From Pseudomonas cyclaminis (lineage in GTDB: Bacteria > Pseudomonadota > Gammaproteobacteria > Pseudomonadales > Pseudomonadaceae), in the NCBI RefSeq assembly GCF_015163715.1, contig NZ_JADDUM010000033.1:1-39183 (forward strand): DNA of 39,183 nucleotides. The letters are read 5' to 3'. Below are positions 9,410-19,969 of the stretch, one piece after another. Within the stretch, counting starts at the first letter, position 1. The number at the start of each line of letters is the position of its first letter. The notes under the pieces were generated by a model. It was given only the letters and a program-made list of their open reading frames with translations, searched no databases and had not been told where the DNA came from. The position numbers were made by a program, and so were the translations under genes.

Positions 9410-11326
9410 CTAAACCGGAATGCGCCAGGCCCTGGCCTGTTCCACAGTGGTGGAATTGACCGGTTCACTCCAGGGTTTATTGCGTGCTCCGTAGTTTTGG
9501 ACAATACCGTCAAGCACGCGGTTGAATGCTGCCGGCGTGGTCGCCTTGGCCAAGTCAAGCGCCGCCGCTTGCAACAACTTGACGTTGGCATCGGGTTGGC
9601 CCGGGCGGTACTGCGATGGGTAAATGACCTCACGGGTGAAGTTCTCAGCCTTCACCGCAATATCGCGCCTCTGCATTTCGGCAATGGCACTGGTCATGAC
9701 CTTGGAGGTTGGCGTTTTAACCGACGCCTGCTTGGCGCTCATCTGCAAAAGCTGCTGGAAATTACGCTGCCCACCCGCATTAAGGCGCCGCCCCAGCCAC
9801 TCGACTTGTTCGGGCCGACGAGCAAGTGCGTCCAGATTACGTAGCGCCGATGCCAACTTGGGCGTGAGCGCAAGCGCTCCTGAAGATTGATTGGCATCCG
9901 TAATCGCACCGTCCAGGCCCCCCAACGCCTCGCAAGCATCCTCGCGAAACTTCAGTACGGCTACGGCAGCCGGATCATTCTCCAAGTGACCCTGGACACG
10001 GGTAATGAATTCATCATCCATCGCCAACAGCGCGCTTTCCAATGAGGCGAACTGATAATGCTCACGTGTTGTGTCCCGCCTTTCCAGATGGGCCGCTACC
10101 GTTTGACGCGCCAGCGCCTGCAGATAATCTTTCTGTTCAGGGGTCATGGTGAAGTTGACGGTGCCATTGAGCAGGCCGCGGAAGTCACCTTTTGTGGTGT
10201 TCAGCGGCAACGTCACGGTCTGATCAGCAAGTGCCTTGAGCCGGTCATCTTGATAAGCCTGGGCCGCCGTGTGCGGCGTATCGGTAAAGGTGTCGACCAG
10301 ATGACTGAAAAAACCACCGCTTTTTTGCGGCGTTGCAGGCTTTTCGGATTCGAATTGGACGATCAGGGGCTCGTCTCTGTTCAAGGTGCTCTCTGGCGAT
10401 GAACGGTCAAAGATATTGGGAGCTGGGGTATTGAGGAGCAACCCACCATCGCGAAAGGCCGTAACTTCTGCCCCCTCCTGAAATGCGTGACCCTGCTCCA
10501 TCGGACTCTTGAACAGCACCGGCAACGAACCCGAGATATGCGCAGCGCGGGCGATGTCCATGTCCGGGGTCAGGTTGGCGTTGAACACCACCAACTGTGG
10601 GCGACCGTCGAACATAGCTGTACCGGTGATGTTGAGTTGCTTGATTGCCGGGATAGCGCGGTTCAACACCTCAAGATCACGAAAGGTCGGCGCCCCTCCG
10701 GCACTGAGCCGGTCGGCAATCTTCATGAGTTCGGCTGACCGGGTGGCCCTGGGTGTGTCAGCGATATGGGCGAGAATTGATTTGCGCGACTCATTGCGCA
10801 TCATCTCCACCAACTGGGGCGCCTCGGTCTGCAGGCGCGGCATCATGGTCAATAAAAGCTGGGAAATATTGCCGACCGGGCCAGGCAGATGCCTGGCGAG
10901 TTTGCCAAGGCTTGAACTGGCGTCTTGCAGCCGGGCCGTCACCGGGTCGTGGCTGTTGAGCAACCCAGGCAGGTCGATGCGATCCGAGAGGGTATCGAAA
11001 GCCTTGCCCCCCATGCCGCTGGCAAGTAACACGCCGGAGATTGCCCCTGCGGATGAGCCGGAAACCACCTTGATACCCTGCATTTTCCCGACATCTTCAA
11101 GCGCCTGCGTCATCCCGGAAAAGGCAACACCTTTGGCACCGCCACCGCTGAGCACCAGGTGTCCAGGCGCAGGCGGTGACAAAACCACCTCCACTGCGCC
11201 ACTGCTGTCGCGATAGAGGCTCAACTTACGTGGCCCTAAACCCTCGACCAACGAGGTGCTACTGCTTGGGTCCAAAGGGTAAGGCAACGCCGGCTGAACC
11301 TGATAAACCGGACCGGACACTTTCAT
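9410..11326 (-). CDS. ExoU-like patatin phospholipase, probable type III effector
   Basis: Numbered from ATG 11326 this is a 638-residue protein (a GTG 15 bases earlier is possible). The patatin catalytic domain is complete: oxyanion loop LSGGGAKG (residues about 61-66), nucleophile in GSSAG (Ser92) and catalytic Asp in RDGG (Asp293). The Ser-Asp spacing of 201 is close to that of P. aeruginosa ExoU (Ser142, Asp344). The long C-terminal region of over 300 residues with no recognised domain also fits the ExoU layout, where it binds membrane and ubiquitin. No signal peptide is visible. ExoU is injected into host cells and hydrolyses membrane phospholipids. No SpcU-like chaperone gene, secretion gene or clear HrpL box lies nearby, so the delivery route is inferred only. 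Confidence 0.85.
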   Translation of the reverse strand: MKVSGPVYQVQPALPYPLDPSSSTSLVEGLGPRKLSLYRDSSGAVEVVLSPPAPGHLVLSGGGAKGVAFSGMTQALEDVGKMQGIKVVSGSSAGAISGVLLASGMGGKAFDTLSDRIDLPGLLNSHDPVTARLQDASSSLGKLARHLPGPVGNISQLLLTMMPRLQTEAPQLVEMMRNESRKSILAHIADTPRATRSAELMKIADRLSAGGAPTFRDLEVLNRAIPAIKQLNITGTAMFDGRPQLVVFNANLTPDMDIARAAHISGSLPVLFKSPMEQGHAFQEGAEVTAFRDGGLLLNTPAPNIFDRSSPESTLNRDEPLIVQFESEKPATPQKSGGFFSHLVDTFTDTPHTAAQAYQDDRLKALADQTVTLPLNTTKGDFRGLLNGTVNFTMTPEQKDYLQALARQTVAAHLERRDTTREHYQFASLESALLAMDDEFITRVQGHLENDPAAVAVLKFREDACEALGGLDGAITDANQSSGALALTPKLASALRNLDALARRPEQVEWLGRRLNAGGQRNFQQLLQMSAKQASVKTPTSKVMTSAIAEMQRRDIAVKAENFTREVIYPSQYRPGQPDANVKLLQAAALDLAKATTPAAFNRVLDGIVQNYGARNKPWSEPVNSTTVEQARAWRIPV

Positions 11327-11426
11327 ATGCAAGTCTCTCACTGCAGGGTGTGAGACTGAGTGACGGGAACGCTACGCAAAGATCCAGACAGAATGATCCG
11401 GTAAAGAAAATCCAACCGCTGCCGCG

Positions 11427-11831
11427 TTATTCACTCAGGCTGCCATCCTGGAACTGGTCTTTCACGTACTTGATCTCTGTACGGCCGTGAGGGGCCGGCA
11501 GGCCGTCTTCACCGAGATTGACGAAGACCATTTTTTCCACGGTGAGGATGCTTTTGCGGGTGATCTTGTTGCGCACTTCACAGGTCAGCGTGATGGAGGT
11601 GCGGCCGAACTCGGTGGCGGTGATACCCAACTCGATAATGTCGCCCTGGCGCGACGCGCTGACGAAGTTGATTTCGGAAATGTATTTGGTCACCACCCGC
11701 TGGTTGCCCAGTTGGACGATGGCGTAGATGGCTGCTTCTTCGTCGATCCAGCGCAGCAGGCTGCCGCCGAACAGGGTGCCGTTGGGGTTGAGGTCTTCGG
11801 GTTTTACCCATTTGCGGGTGTGGAAGTTCAT
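11427..11831 (-). CDS. Acyl-CoA thioesterase, single hotdog domain
   Basis: This 134-residue protein is one hotdog fold of the YciA/acyl-CoA hydrolase type: PEDLNPNGTLFGGSLLRWIDEEAAIYA (with the conserved N-x-x-G and catalytic-region Asp-Glu), VTKYISEINFVSASRQGDIIELG, then TSITLTCEVRNKITRKSILTVEKMVFV. Such enzymes cleave acyl-CoA to free acid and CoA as hexamers or dimers of dimers. Substrate length is not predictable. The gene lies 100 bp upstream of the patatin gene in the same direction, and a shared transcript is possible. That would couple a CoA thioesterase to a lipid hydrolase, but this may be chance. Confidence 0.9.
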   Translation of the reverse strand: MNFHTRKWVKPEDLNPNGTLFGGSLLRWIDEEAAIYAIVQLGNQRVVTKYISEINFVSASRQGDIIELGITATEFGRTSITLTCEVRNKITRKSILTVEKMVFVNLGEDGLPAPHGRTEIKYVKDQFQDGSLSE

Positions 11832-11879
11832 GGGGGGCTCCGGGGGTGAGGTGTTTGGAGGATTGGGGTATGGCCCCCA

Positions 11880-11951
11880 GCTTCAAGTTTTAAGCTATAA
11901 GCTGCAAGTTAAAAGCCGATTTGCTTTTACTTGCCGCTTGTAGCTTGTAGC

Positions 11952-11957
<6 letters not shown>
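11880..11957. repeat. Imperfect inverted repeat of the AAGCTNNAAGC type
   Basis: CAGCTTCAAGTTTTAAGC and following bases pair imperfectly with GCTTTTACTTGCCGCTTG and the repeated TAGCTTGTAGCTTG on the other side of a short AT loop, giving a hairpin of about 30 bp. Repeats of TAGCTTG/CAAGCTA units between genes are common in Pseudomonas. Its right end supplies the TTGCCA used as -35 element of the ahcY promoter. Confidence 0.65.
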
Positions 11958-13560
<1,603 letters not shown>

Positions 13561-13570
13561 TATGCCTGCT

Positions 13571-13595
13571 GCCTGCCCCCCCTGTGGGGGCGGGC
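13571..13595 (+). terminator. GC-rich hairpin after ahcY
   Basis: GCCTGCCCCC and GGGGGCGGGC form a 10-bp stem with a 5-nt loop, 10 bases after the ahcY stop. No T run follows, so it is either a weak terminator or an mRNA end stabiliser next to the REPIN. Confidence 0.55.
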
Positions 13596-13600
13596 GTAAA

Positions 13601-13689
13601 TGTGGGAGGGGCTTGCCCCCGATGGCGGTAGGTCAGTCGATATATTTGCTAACTGACACTCCGCTATCGGGGGCAAGCCCCCTCCCACA
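13601..13689. repeat. REPIN: two inverted REP sequences
   Basis: TGTGGGAGGGGCTTGCCCCC at the left and its inverted counterpart ending CCCCCTCCCACA at the right enclose a spacer containing GGTCAG...CTGAC. The whole unit can fold into one long hairpin. An almost identical unit lies at 38929. Such units are moved in trans by RAYT transposases, none of which is encoded here. Confidence 0.92.
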
Positions 13690-13736
13690 TCGACGGTGTA
13701 CACATTGCGCAATTATGAGCTTCCAAGGGTATGACC

Positions 13737-14582
13737 ATGTCCCAAGACCGTCGCTACAGCTTCGAGTTCTTCCCGACCAAGACCGATGCTGGGCATGAAA
13801 AACTGATGGCGACTGCCAAGCAGTTGGCCAGCTACAACCCTGACTTCTTCTCCTGCACCTACGGCGCCGGCGGCTCGACACGTGATCGCACGATCAACAC
13901 CGTGTTGCAGCTGGAAAGCGAAGTCAAAGTTCCCGCCGCTCCGCACTTGTCGTGCGTGGGCGACAGCAAGGACGACCTGCGCGGCCTGCTGACCCAATAC
14001 AAGGCTGCCGGCATCCAGCGCATTGTCGCCCTGCGTGGCGACCTGCCCTCCGGCATGGGTATGGCCAGCGGTGAGCTGCGCTACGCCAATGACCTGGTGA
14101 GCTTCATCCGCGAAGAAAGCGGCGATCACTTCCATATCGAAGTGGCGGCTTACCCGGAGATGCATCCTCAAGCGCGCAATTTCGAGGACGATCTGCAAAA
14201 TTTCGTGCGCAAGGCCAACGCCGGCGCCAATAGCGCGATCACCCAGTACTTCTTCAACGCCGACAGCTACTTCTACTTCGTCGAGCGTGTACGGGCCATG
14301 GGCGTGAATATCCCAATCGTGCCGGGCATCATGCCGATCACCAACTACAGCAAGCTGGCACGTTTCTCCGACGCCTGCGGCGCCGAGATCCCACGCTGGG
14401 TGCGCAAGCAACTGGAAGCCTACGGCGACGACGTCAAGAGCATCCAGGCGTTCGGCGAGCAGGTCATCAGCGAAATGTGTGAGCGTTTGTTACAAGGTGG
14501 CGCACCAGGGTTGCACTTCTATACCCTGAACCAGGCTGAGCCGAGCCTTGCTATCTGGAACAACCTTAAACTGCCACGCTAG
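13737..14582 (+). CDS. metF: 5,10-methylenetetrahydrofolate reductase
   Basis: MetF reduces methylene-THF to methyl-THF with FAD and NADH, providing the methyl group for methionine synthesis. The 281-residue protein is a complete single-domain bacterial form: SFEFFPTKTDAGHEKL (the catalytic Glu and FFP segment), YGAGGSTRDRT, HLSCVGDSKDDL, IVALRGDLPSG and GANSAITQYFFNADSYFYFVERV. ATG 13737 is chosen over ATG 13731 because AAGGG at 13725-13729 is 7 bases from the former and only one from the latter. It completes a SAM-cycle neighbourhood with metK and ahcY. Confidence 0.97.
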   Translation: MSQDRRYSFEFFPTKTDAGHEKLMATAKQLASYNPDFFSCTYGAGGSTRDRTINTVLQLESEVKVPAAPHLSCVGDSKDDLRGLLTQYKAAGIQRIVALRGDLPSGMGMASGELRYANDLVSFIREESGDHFHIEVAAYPEMHPQARNFEDDLQNFVRKANAGANSAITQYFFNADSYFYFVERVRAMGVNIPIVPGIMPITNYSKLARFSDACGAEIPRWVRKQLEAYGDDVKSIQAFGEQVISEMCERLLQGGAPGLHFYTLNQAEPSLAIWNNLKLPR

Positions 14583-14603
14583 GCCAGTTTAATAGCAGTA
14601 CCC

Positions 14604-14631
14604 GGCCCTCGTTATTACGGGGGCTTTTTTT
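14604..14631 (+). terminator. Intrinsic terminator of metF
   Basis: GCCCTCG and CGGGGGC form a 7-bp stem around TTATTA, followed by seven T residues. Confidence 0.88.
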
Positions 14632-14665
14632 GTCTATATATCCTCGGAAAGGAAACCAGCAGTAA

Positions 14666-15748
14666 ATGAATACAGCGTCCCCGACTCCCCGCCCGCAGCT
14701 GATTTACCTGGTATTCGGCGCCGAGACCTACCATCAGGAAGCCGTATTCAGTATCGCCAGTGCCCTTTCTCACCTGGGCGGCCCCCAGGACATGCCGTTG
14801 GATATCCAGGTCTTCAGCGACAATCCGGCGCCCTACCGTGGCCTGCCGGTGCAGGTCCATGTATTGGACGACGCTACGCGCCAGCGCTGGAGCGAGCCCC
14901 ACGGCTACCACTTCCGCACCAAACATGTGCTGTTGCGCCAGGTGCTGGAAACGGCTGAACTGGCGCTGCTGATCGACACCGACACGTTTTTCCACGACTC
15001 GCCCATGGCGCTGTTCGAACGCGTCGCGCCTGGCACCGTGCTCTGCAATGCCTTTCACGCCAAGTACGGCGATAACCACGAAAGCGTGCTGTATGAAGTC
15101 CTGGCCAAACACTTGGCCGACAAAGGCCTGGCCGACGACGAGATGTGGCTGCTCAACTCCGGCGTCATGGGGCTGACCCGGCAAGACGCGCACATTCTGG
15201 ATCGCTCGATCGAGCTGATGGACGAACTGTTCCCCATGGCCCGCGGCGCCTACACCCTGGAAGAGTTCTGCCTGTCGGTGGCCGCTTACCGCACACTCGA
15301 CGTGCGCCAGTGCCCCGACCTCATCCATCACTACTGGAGCCGCAAGCAGTTGTTCCGGGCCAAGGTCAAGGCGTGGGTTACCAAGCACGCCGCCGACCCG
15401 CTCTGCGCCCAGGCCCTGGCCGATACACGCAAGGTCTCCGCGCACCTGCCCCGTCCGCCACGCCTGCAACGCTTGATGTACAAGCTGATCACCCTGGCGT
15501 TGCCCAAGCGCAAGCAGCAGTTCATCCGCGAGATTCTCTACGGCTGCTACGAGCACGAAAATGAATTCGACCAAGCCTGTGGCCCGGTTTGGTGGGACAA
15601 GGCGCTGCAGAACCAGGAAGAACGCCAGAAATGCCCGGTCGACGCACACCAACTCGAACATTGGTTCGCCAACCCTGTGGTGCGGCTGATTCTCGGCGAG
15701 CGACGTGCAGCCATCTACGAACACCTGATGACCTCGCCCACTAAATAG
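14666..15748 (+). CDS. Putative GT-A-fold glycosyltransferase
   Basis: This 360-residue soluble protein opens with a beta strand LIYLVFGAETYHQEAVFSIASAL and contains LALLIDTDTFFHDSP, a DxD-type motif as found for metal and nucleotide-sugar binding in GT-A glycosyltransferases (GT8-like). A later MWLLNSGVMGLTRQD segment fits the usual acceptor region of that fold. The C-terminal third is basic and ends with helical WW- and EER-rich segments. No membrane helix or signal is visible, so it should be cytoplasmic. It stands alone between the metF terminator and the binding-protein gene. The acceptor is unknown, and family membership is inferred from motifs only. Confidence 0.65.
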   Translation: MNTASPTPRPQLIYLVFGAETYHQEAVFSIASALSHLGGPQDMPLDIQVFSDNPAPYRGLPVQVHVLDDATRQRWSEPHGYHFRTKHVLLRQVLETAELALLIDTDTFFHDSPMALFERVAPGTVLCNAFHAKYGDNHESVLYEVLAKHLADKGLADDEMWLLNSGVMGLTRQDAHILDRSIELMDELFPMARGAYTLEEFCLSVAAYRTLDVRQCPDLIHHYWSRKQLFRAKVKAWVTKHAADPLCAQALADTRKVSAHLPRPPRLQRLMYKLITLALPKRKQQFIREILYGCYEHENEFDQACGPVWWDKALQNQEERQKCPVDAHQLEHWFANPVVRLILGERRAAIYEHLMTSPTK

Positions 15749-15811
15749 CGGCGCCCGCAGAAGCTTGCGCCAGAGCTTCTCTTTAGCGCACGGGCGTCGT
15801 AACCTCAGGGT

Positions 15812-16602
15812 ATGCCCGTCATTCTGAAGTTGTTGACCGCTGCATTTTTTACTTGCCTGAGCCTGGCCGCTTACGGCGAGAAATTGCGTATTGTCACCGA
15901 GCCGTGGGCACCTTACGTCTATGAGGAACACGGCGCCATGCACGGGCTGGACTACGAAACCACGGTGATCGTGTTCCAGCGCCTGGGGGTCGAGGTGCAG
16001 TGGCAGTTCCTGCCCTGGAAGCGTTGCCTGGCCATGCTTGATCAAGGTCATGCTGACGGCGCCCTGGATATTTTCCACAGCCACGACCGCGACGCCCTGT
16101 TGCTGTACCCCAGCGAACCCCTGTCGGAAGTGGAGTTCGTAATGTTCTACGCCAACGAACGCCCGCATCCGGTCCAAAGCCTTGACGACCTGCGCGGCCT
16201 CACGGTCGGCACGTCGCCAGGCTACCTGTACGGTTCGCCCTTCATCGACTCCACCGAATTCAACCGCGAGCCGGCCCCCAGCCATGAAGCCAACTTCGGC
16301 AAATTGCTGCTGGGGCGCATCGACCTGTTGATCACCGACCGCCGGGTGGCCAGCACCTGATCAAGGCACTGGGCCTGGAAGACAAAGTCAGCCAGGCCCC
16401 CGTGGTGGTCAGCCGCCAGCAGCAATACCTCGCCGTACGCCGTGGCGCGGGCATGGACCTGCTGGTGCAACGTTTTGCCGCCGAGCTCAAACGCTTCAAA
16501 CAGGAGCCGGCCTACACGCAATTGAGCGCCAAATATGGTGGAATCCAAGCGATTACGGCATCCGGACACGCCGTTGAGCAGCAGGAAAGCGGCGCGCCGT
16601 GA
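15812..16602 (+). pseudogene. Periplasmic solute-binding protein (SBP_bac_3 type), frameshifted
   Basis: The gene starts MPVILKLLTAAFFTCLSLAAYG (signal peptide) and reads KLRIVTEPWAPYVYEEHGAMHGLDYETTVIVFQRLGVEVQWQFLPWKRCLAML, typical of the family 3 amino-acid binding proteins found with transporters or as stand-alone sensors. The first frame stops at 16358-16360. The next frame carries on as GQHLIKALGLEDKVSQAPVVVSRQQQYLAV...AELKRF to 16602. Restoring one G in the GTGGCC at 16346-16351 would give one protein of about 263 residues, the usual size. Either the gene is recently dead or the sequence has lost a base. No permease or ATPase gene is adjacent. Confidence 0.82.
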
Positions 16603-16608
16603 TTGCTC

Positions 16609-16617
16609 TGTTATACT
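16609..16617 (+). promoter_or_regulatory. Extended -10 promoter of rhlE
   Basis: TG at 16609-16610, one spacer base, then TATACT at 16612-16617 form an extended -10 element. No good -35 is present, as is allowed for this promoter class. Transcription from about 16624 would give a leader of about 200 nt. Confidence 0.55.
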
Positions 16618-16623
16618 CCGGCC

Positions 16624-16824
16624 TTCCCGCCAGGCTTACGCCCGGCCGCTGAGGTCTTGAAAAAGGCACCCAACCCCGCTACTGCGCAGCTTTCCAGCCC
16701 GCGCGAGCCGGTGGAGTGCCCGCCAGACGCAGCAGGACCGGACGGGATTGCGCTCCCCTAAGCGCCATTCACGCCCGGCAAGATTATCCCTTTGGGCCAA
16801 GCCCTAACTAAAACAGGATTACTC
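16624..16824 (+). other. Long structured 5' leader of rhlE
   Basis: About 200 nt without a convincing gene lies between the promoter and the rhlE start. It is GC-rich with several local complementarities (for example the GCCAGGC...GCCCGGC area and CCGG/CCGGACGGG near 16735-16745). Cold-shock DEAD-box helicase genes often carry long leaders that control translation or decay. A regulatory role here is inference. Confidence 0.4.
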
Positions 16825-18711
16825 ATGTCCTTTGCTTCCCTCGGTCTCTCCGAGGCTTTAGTCCGCGCCATCGAGGCAGCGGGCTATACCGAGCCTACTC
16901 CGGTGCAACAGCGGGCCATTCCCGCCGTGTTGCAAGGTCGCGACCTGATGGTTGCGGCTCAGACAGGTACTGGTAAAACCGGCGGCTTCGCCCTCCCGAT
17001 TCTGGAGCGGTTGTTTCCCAATGGTCACCCGGACAAATCCCAGCGTCACGGCCCGCGCCAACCGCGCGTACTGGTCCTGACCCCTACCCGCGAACTCGCC
17101 GCCCAAGTGCACGACAGCTTCAAGCTGTATGCCCGCGACTTGAAGTTCGTCAGCGCCTGCATCTTCGGCGGCGTCGGCATGAACCCACAGGTTCAGGCCA
17201 TGTCCCGTGGTGTTGACGTGCTGGTGGCTTGCCCTGGTCGCTTGCTCGACTTGTGCGGCCAAGGCAGCGTCGATTTGTCCCACGTGGAAATCCTCGTGCT
17301 GGACGAAGCCGACCGCATGCTCGACATGGGCTTTGTCCATGACGTGAAAAAAGTCCTCGCCCGCCTGCCGGCCAAACGTCAGAACCTGCTGTTCTCGGCA
17401 ACGTTCTCCCAGGACATCACCGCCCTGGCTGGCAAGCTGCTGCACAACCCGGAACGCATCGAAGTCACGCCACCGAACACCACGGTCGAGCGTATCGAGC
17501 AACGCGTGTTCCGCCTGGCCGCCAGCCACAAGCGCTCGCTGCTGGCCCACCTGATCACCCACGGCGCGTGGGAACAGGTGCTGGTGTTCACCCGTACCAA
17601 GCACGGTGCCAACCGTCTGGCTGAATACCTGGACAAGCACGGCCTCACTGCCGTCGCCATCCACGGCAACAAGAGCCAGAATGCGCGCACCAAAGCCCTG
17701 GCCGACTTCAAGGCCGGCAGCGTACGTATCCTGGTAGCAACCGATATCGCCGCACGCGGCCTGGATATCGACCAGTTGCCACACGTGGTCAACTTCGAGC
17801 TGCCAAACGTCGACGAAGACTATGTGCACCGTATCGGCCGTACTGGCCGTGCCGGTCGTTCGGGTGAAGCCATTTCCCTGGTAGCACCGGACGAAGAAAA
17901 ACTGCTGAAAAGCATCGAACGCATGACCAAGCAGAAAATCGCCGACGGCGACCTGATGGGCTTCGATGCCAGCGCCGTAGAGGCCGAGAAGCCTGAAGTG
18001 CGCGAACGTCCGGACGTGCGTAACCCACGCAACCCACGCGGTCCGAAGGGCGATGGCCCGAACGGCGGCGGTGGCGGCGGTGGTCGTCGTGACAAAGGCA
18101 AAGACAAAGGCGGCAAGGAAAAAGCGCCCACCAACGGCCGTGGCGAACGCCCAGCCCGCGAACAGAAACCCCGCGAAGGGACCCCGGCCCGCGAACAGCG
18201 TCAGCCGAGCCAGCCGCCCCGCGCTACCGCCGACCGTGCCCCGGACGAGTTCCTCGACGACGACGTGGACAACTTCGGTAACCGCGTTGACTACGTGCCC
18301 CAGGCCAAACCGGCCCAAGGCCGTGGTCGTCGTCCAGGTGCTCCAGCACAGGGCGCAGGCACTGGCGCACCCCGTGGCGGCCAGCCACAGGGCGCTCGCC
18401 AAAACGGTCCGCGCAACAGCAGCGGCGGCACCACCGGCACTCCACCTGCCAAGCGCAGCGGTCCGCGTAGCGGTGCACCGCGTGACGGCCAGGCCCGTCG
18501 TGAAGACTCGCGCAGCAACAACCGCCGACCAGCCCGTGACGACCAGCCTCGTTCGTCCGAGCCAGCCGTGCAAAACCCGCGTGGTGGCCCGGCGCCGAAG
18601 ATCATCCACAAGGAGTCGAAAGCTGACCGCTTCCCGACACCTGAGCAGTTGGATCAACTGCCAGGCCGCCCTCGTGGTGAAAAACCAGCGCTGCTGACCC
18701 GCAACCGCTGA
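16825..18711 (+). CDS. rhlE: DEAD-box ATP-dependent RNA helicase, RhlE type, with long disordered tail
   Basis: RhlE unwinds short RNA duplexes and aids ribosome assembly and RNA decay, often in the cold. The 628-residue product from ATG 16825 has the Q motif ([12 protein letters not shown]), motif I AQTGTGKT, Ia [48 protein letters not shown] and [12 protein letters not shown], all within the first 380 residues. The remaining 250 residues are low complexity: Arg-, Pro-, Gly- and Lys-rich with a GGGGGGG run and many RG, PRN and ARE repeats. This is a basic RNA-binding tail longer than in E. coli RhlE (454 residues in total). A stop at 18711 precedes a strong terminator. Confidence 0.95.
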   Translation: MSFASLGLSEALVRAIEAAGYTEPTPVQQRAIPAVLQGRDLMVAAQTGTGKTGGFALPILERLFPNGHPDKSQRHGPRQPRVLVLTPTRELAAQVHDSFKLYARDLKFVSACIFGGVGMNPQVQAMSRGVDVLVACPGRLLDLCGQGSVDLSHVEILVLDEADRMLDMGFVHDVKKVLARLPAKRQNLLFSATFSQDITALAGKLLHNPERIEVTPPNTTVERIEQRVFRLAASHKRSLLAHLITHGAWEQVLVFTRTKHGANRLAEYLDKHGLTAVAIHGNKSQNARTKALADFKAGSVRILVATDIAARGLDIDQLPHVVNFELPNVDEDYVHRIGRTGRAGRSGEAISLVAPDEEKLLKSIERMTKQKIADGDLMGFDASAVEAEKPEVRERPDVRNPRNPRGPKGDGPNGGGGGGGRRDKGKDKGGKEKAPTNGRGERPAREQKPREGTPAREQRQPSQPPRATADRAPDEFLDDDVDNFGNRVDYVPQAKPAQGRGRRPGAPAQGAGTGAPRGGQPQGARQNGPRNSSGGTTGTPPAKRSGPRSGAPRDGQARREDSRSNNRRPARDDQPRSSEPAVQNPRGGPAPKIIHKESKADRFPTPEQLDQLPGRPRGEKPALLTRNR

Positions 18712-18725
18712 GTTTTAAAGCCCCA

Positions 18726-18768
18726 TAAAAAATGCCCCGCCTCTTTCGAGACGGGGGCATTTTTTTGG
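18726..18768. terminator. Bidirectional terminator between rhlE and yceI
   Basis: ATGCCCCGCCTC and GAGACGGGGGCAT pair around a TTTC loop with T runs on both strands (AAAAAA on the left, TTTTTTT on the right), so it can end transcripts from both converging genes. Confidence 0.92.
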
Positions 18769-18806
18769 GCTCAGCAAAAACCAATGAGCCCTGCTGTGGG
18801 CAGAAA

Positions 18807-19385
18807 TTACTTCTGCTTGACGCCTTCCAGCGAGATGTCCAGGTCAACAGTCTGCGACGACGGGCCTGGGCCTTTGATGCCGAAGTCATTCAGGTTCAGC
18901 GTGGTCTTGGCGTTGAAGCCGGCACGCTCGCCACCCCATGGATCCTTGCCTTCACCGTTGAAGGTAGCCTTGAAGGTCACAGGCTTGGTCACGCCGTGGA
19001 AGGTCAGGTCGCCGGTCACGTCAGCGGTTTTGTCGCCGGTGGATTTAACAGCGGTAGACACGAACTTGGCGTCAGCAAACTTGGCAACGTCCAGGAAGTC
19101 CTTGCTGGCGATGTGCTTGTCACGTTCAGCGTGGTTGGACCACAGGCTGGCGGTTTTCACGTCGACGGCGATTTTGCTGGCTTCAGGCTTGGCGGCATCC
19201 CAGCTGAACGAGCCATCCCAGTCCTTGAACGTACCGTGGATGAAGCTGTAGCCCAGGTGGCTGATTTTCCAGTCGATGAAGGCGTGCTGGCCTTCCTTGT
19301 CGATTTTGTAGTCAGCGGCCATCACCTGACCGGCAGACAGCAGAGCAGTACCGAGTGCCAGAGCAGCGAGTGTCTTTTTCAACAT
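18807..19385 (-). CDS. YceI-family periplasmic lipid-binding protein
   Basis: This 192-residue protein has a signal peptide ([23 protein letters not shown], cut before ADYKID). The mature chain has the YceI lipocalin-like barrel pattern: [80 protein letters not shown] and [11 protein letters not shown]. Members bind polyisoprenoids or related chains in the periplasm. The gene starts 32 bp after the cytochrome b561 gene, in the same direction. That pairing is common in Proteobacteria and suggests a ubiquinone- or isoprenoid-linked redox role, which is inference. Confidence 0.95.
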   Translation of the reverse strand: MLKKTLAALALGTALLSAGQVMAADYKIDKEGQHAFIDWKISHLGYSFIHGTFKDWDGSFSWDAAKPEASKIAVDVKTASLWSNHAERDKHIASKDFLDVAKFADAKFVSTAVKSTGDKTADVTGDLTFHGVTKPVTFKATFNGEGKDPWGGERAGFNAKTTLNLNDFGIKGPGPSSQTVDLDISLEGVKQK

Positions 19386-19417
19386 GCTTTATATTCCTTG
19401 TGAGTCGAGGTTGAACA

Positions 19418-19969
19418 TCAGGCTTTGCGCCCCAGCATTCGCGTGAGGGTCGCATCACGATCGATAAAGTGGTGTTTCAACGCAGCCACGCCATGTAAGC
19501 CAGCGAAGACCACGAGCACCCAGGCCAGGTACAGATGCACCAGGCCTGCGTTGTCTGCCTGGTCCGGTAGACCGGAAACCACGGCAGGGATTTCAAACAG
19601 ACCAAATACCGGGATACCGACACCATCAGCGGTGGAAATCAGGTAACCGGCAATCATCACGGCAAACAGCCCGAGATAGAGGAACCCATGGCCAAACGCA
19701 GCGCCGAGGCGGGTCAGGCGGCTGTAGCTGGCCAACGGCGGTGGTGGCGGGCTGAGCAGGCGCCAGATGATCCGCACCAACATAATGGCAAACAGCGTGA
19801 TGCCAATGCTCTTGTGCAGGTCCGGCGCATCTTTGCGCCAGGCGCTGTAGTAGTCGAGCCCGACCATCCACAAGCCCAGGGCGAACAGACCGAATACAAC
19901 CAGGGCTACGCCCCAGTGCAAAATCATACTGACCCAGCCGTACCGGGCTGGAGAGTTACGTAGCTGCAT
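19418..19969 (-). CDS. Cytochrome b561 family membrane protein
   Basis: This 183-residue protein has four membrane helices and histidines in suitable positions for two b haems (MILHWGVALVVFGLFALGLW; DLHKSIGITLFAIMLVRIIWRL; AAFGHGFLYLGLFAVMIAGYL; VHLYLAWVLVVFAGLHGVAALKHHFIDRD). CybB-type proteins oxidise quinol or reduce superoxide at the inner membrane. It is the first gene of a two-gene unit with yceI. ATG 19969 follows a promoter region with an AT-rich palindrome. Confidence 0.93.
   Translation of the reverse strand: MQLRNSPARYGWVSMILHWGVALVVFGLFALGLWMVGLDYYSAWRKDAPDLHKSIGITLFAIMLVRIIWRLLSPPPPPLASYSRLTRLGAAFGHGFLYLGLFAVMIAGYLISTADGVGIPVFGLFEIPAVVSGLPDQADNAGLVHLYLAWVLVVFAGLHGVAALKHHFIDRDATLTRMLGRKA

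Noticed and set aside
11342..11426. A HrpL box for the ExoU-like gene
   Set aside because: I looked for GGAACC with CCAC about 15-16 bases later on the minus strand and found no acceptable match.
14615..16285. A 556-codon minus-strand frame across the glycosyltransferase and binding-protein genes
   Set aside because: It spans two genes and their gap, with composition typical of an antisense shadow.
16858..18657. A 599-codon minus-strand frame opposite rhlE
   Set aside because: Shadow of rhlE; Ala/Val/Thr-rich with no recognisable domain.
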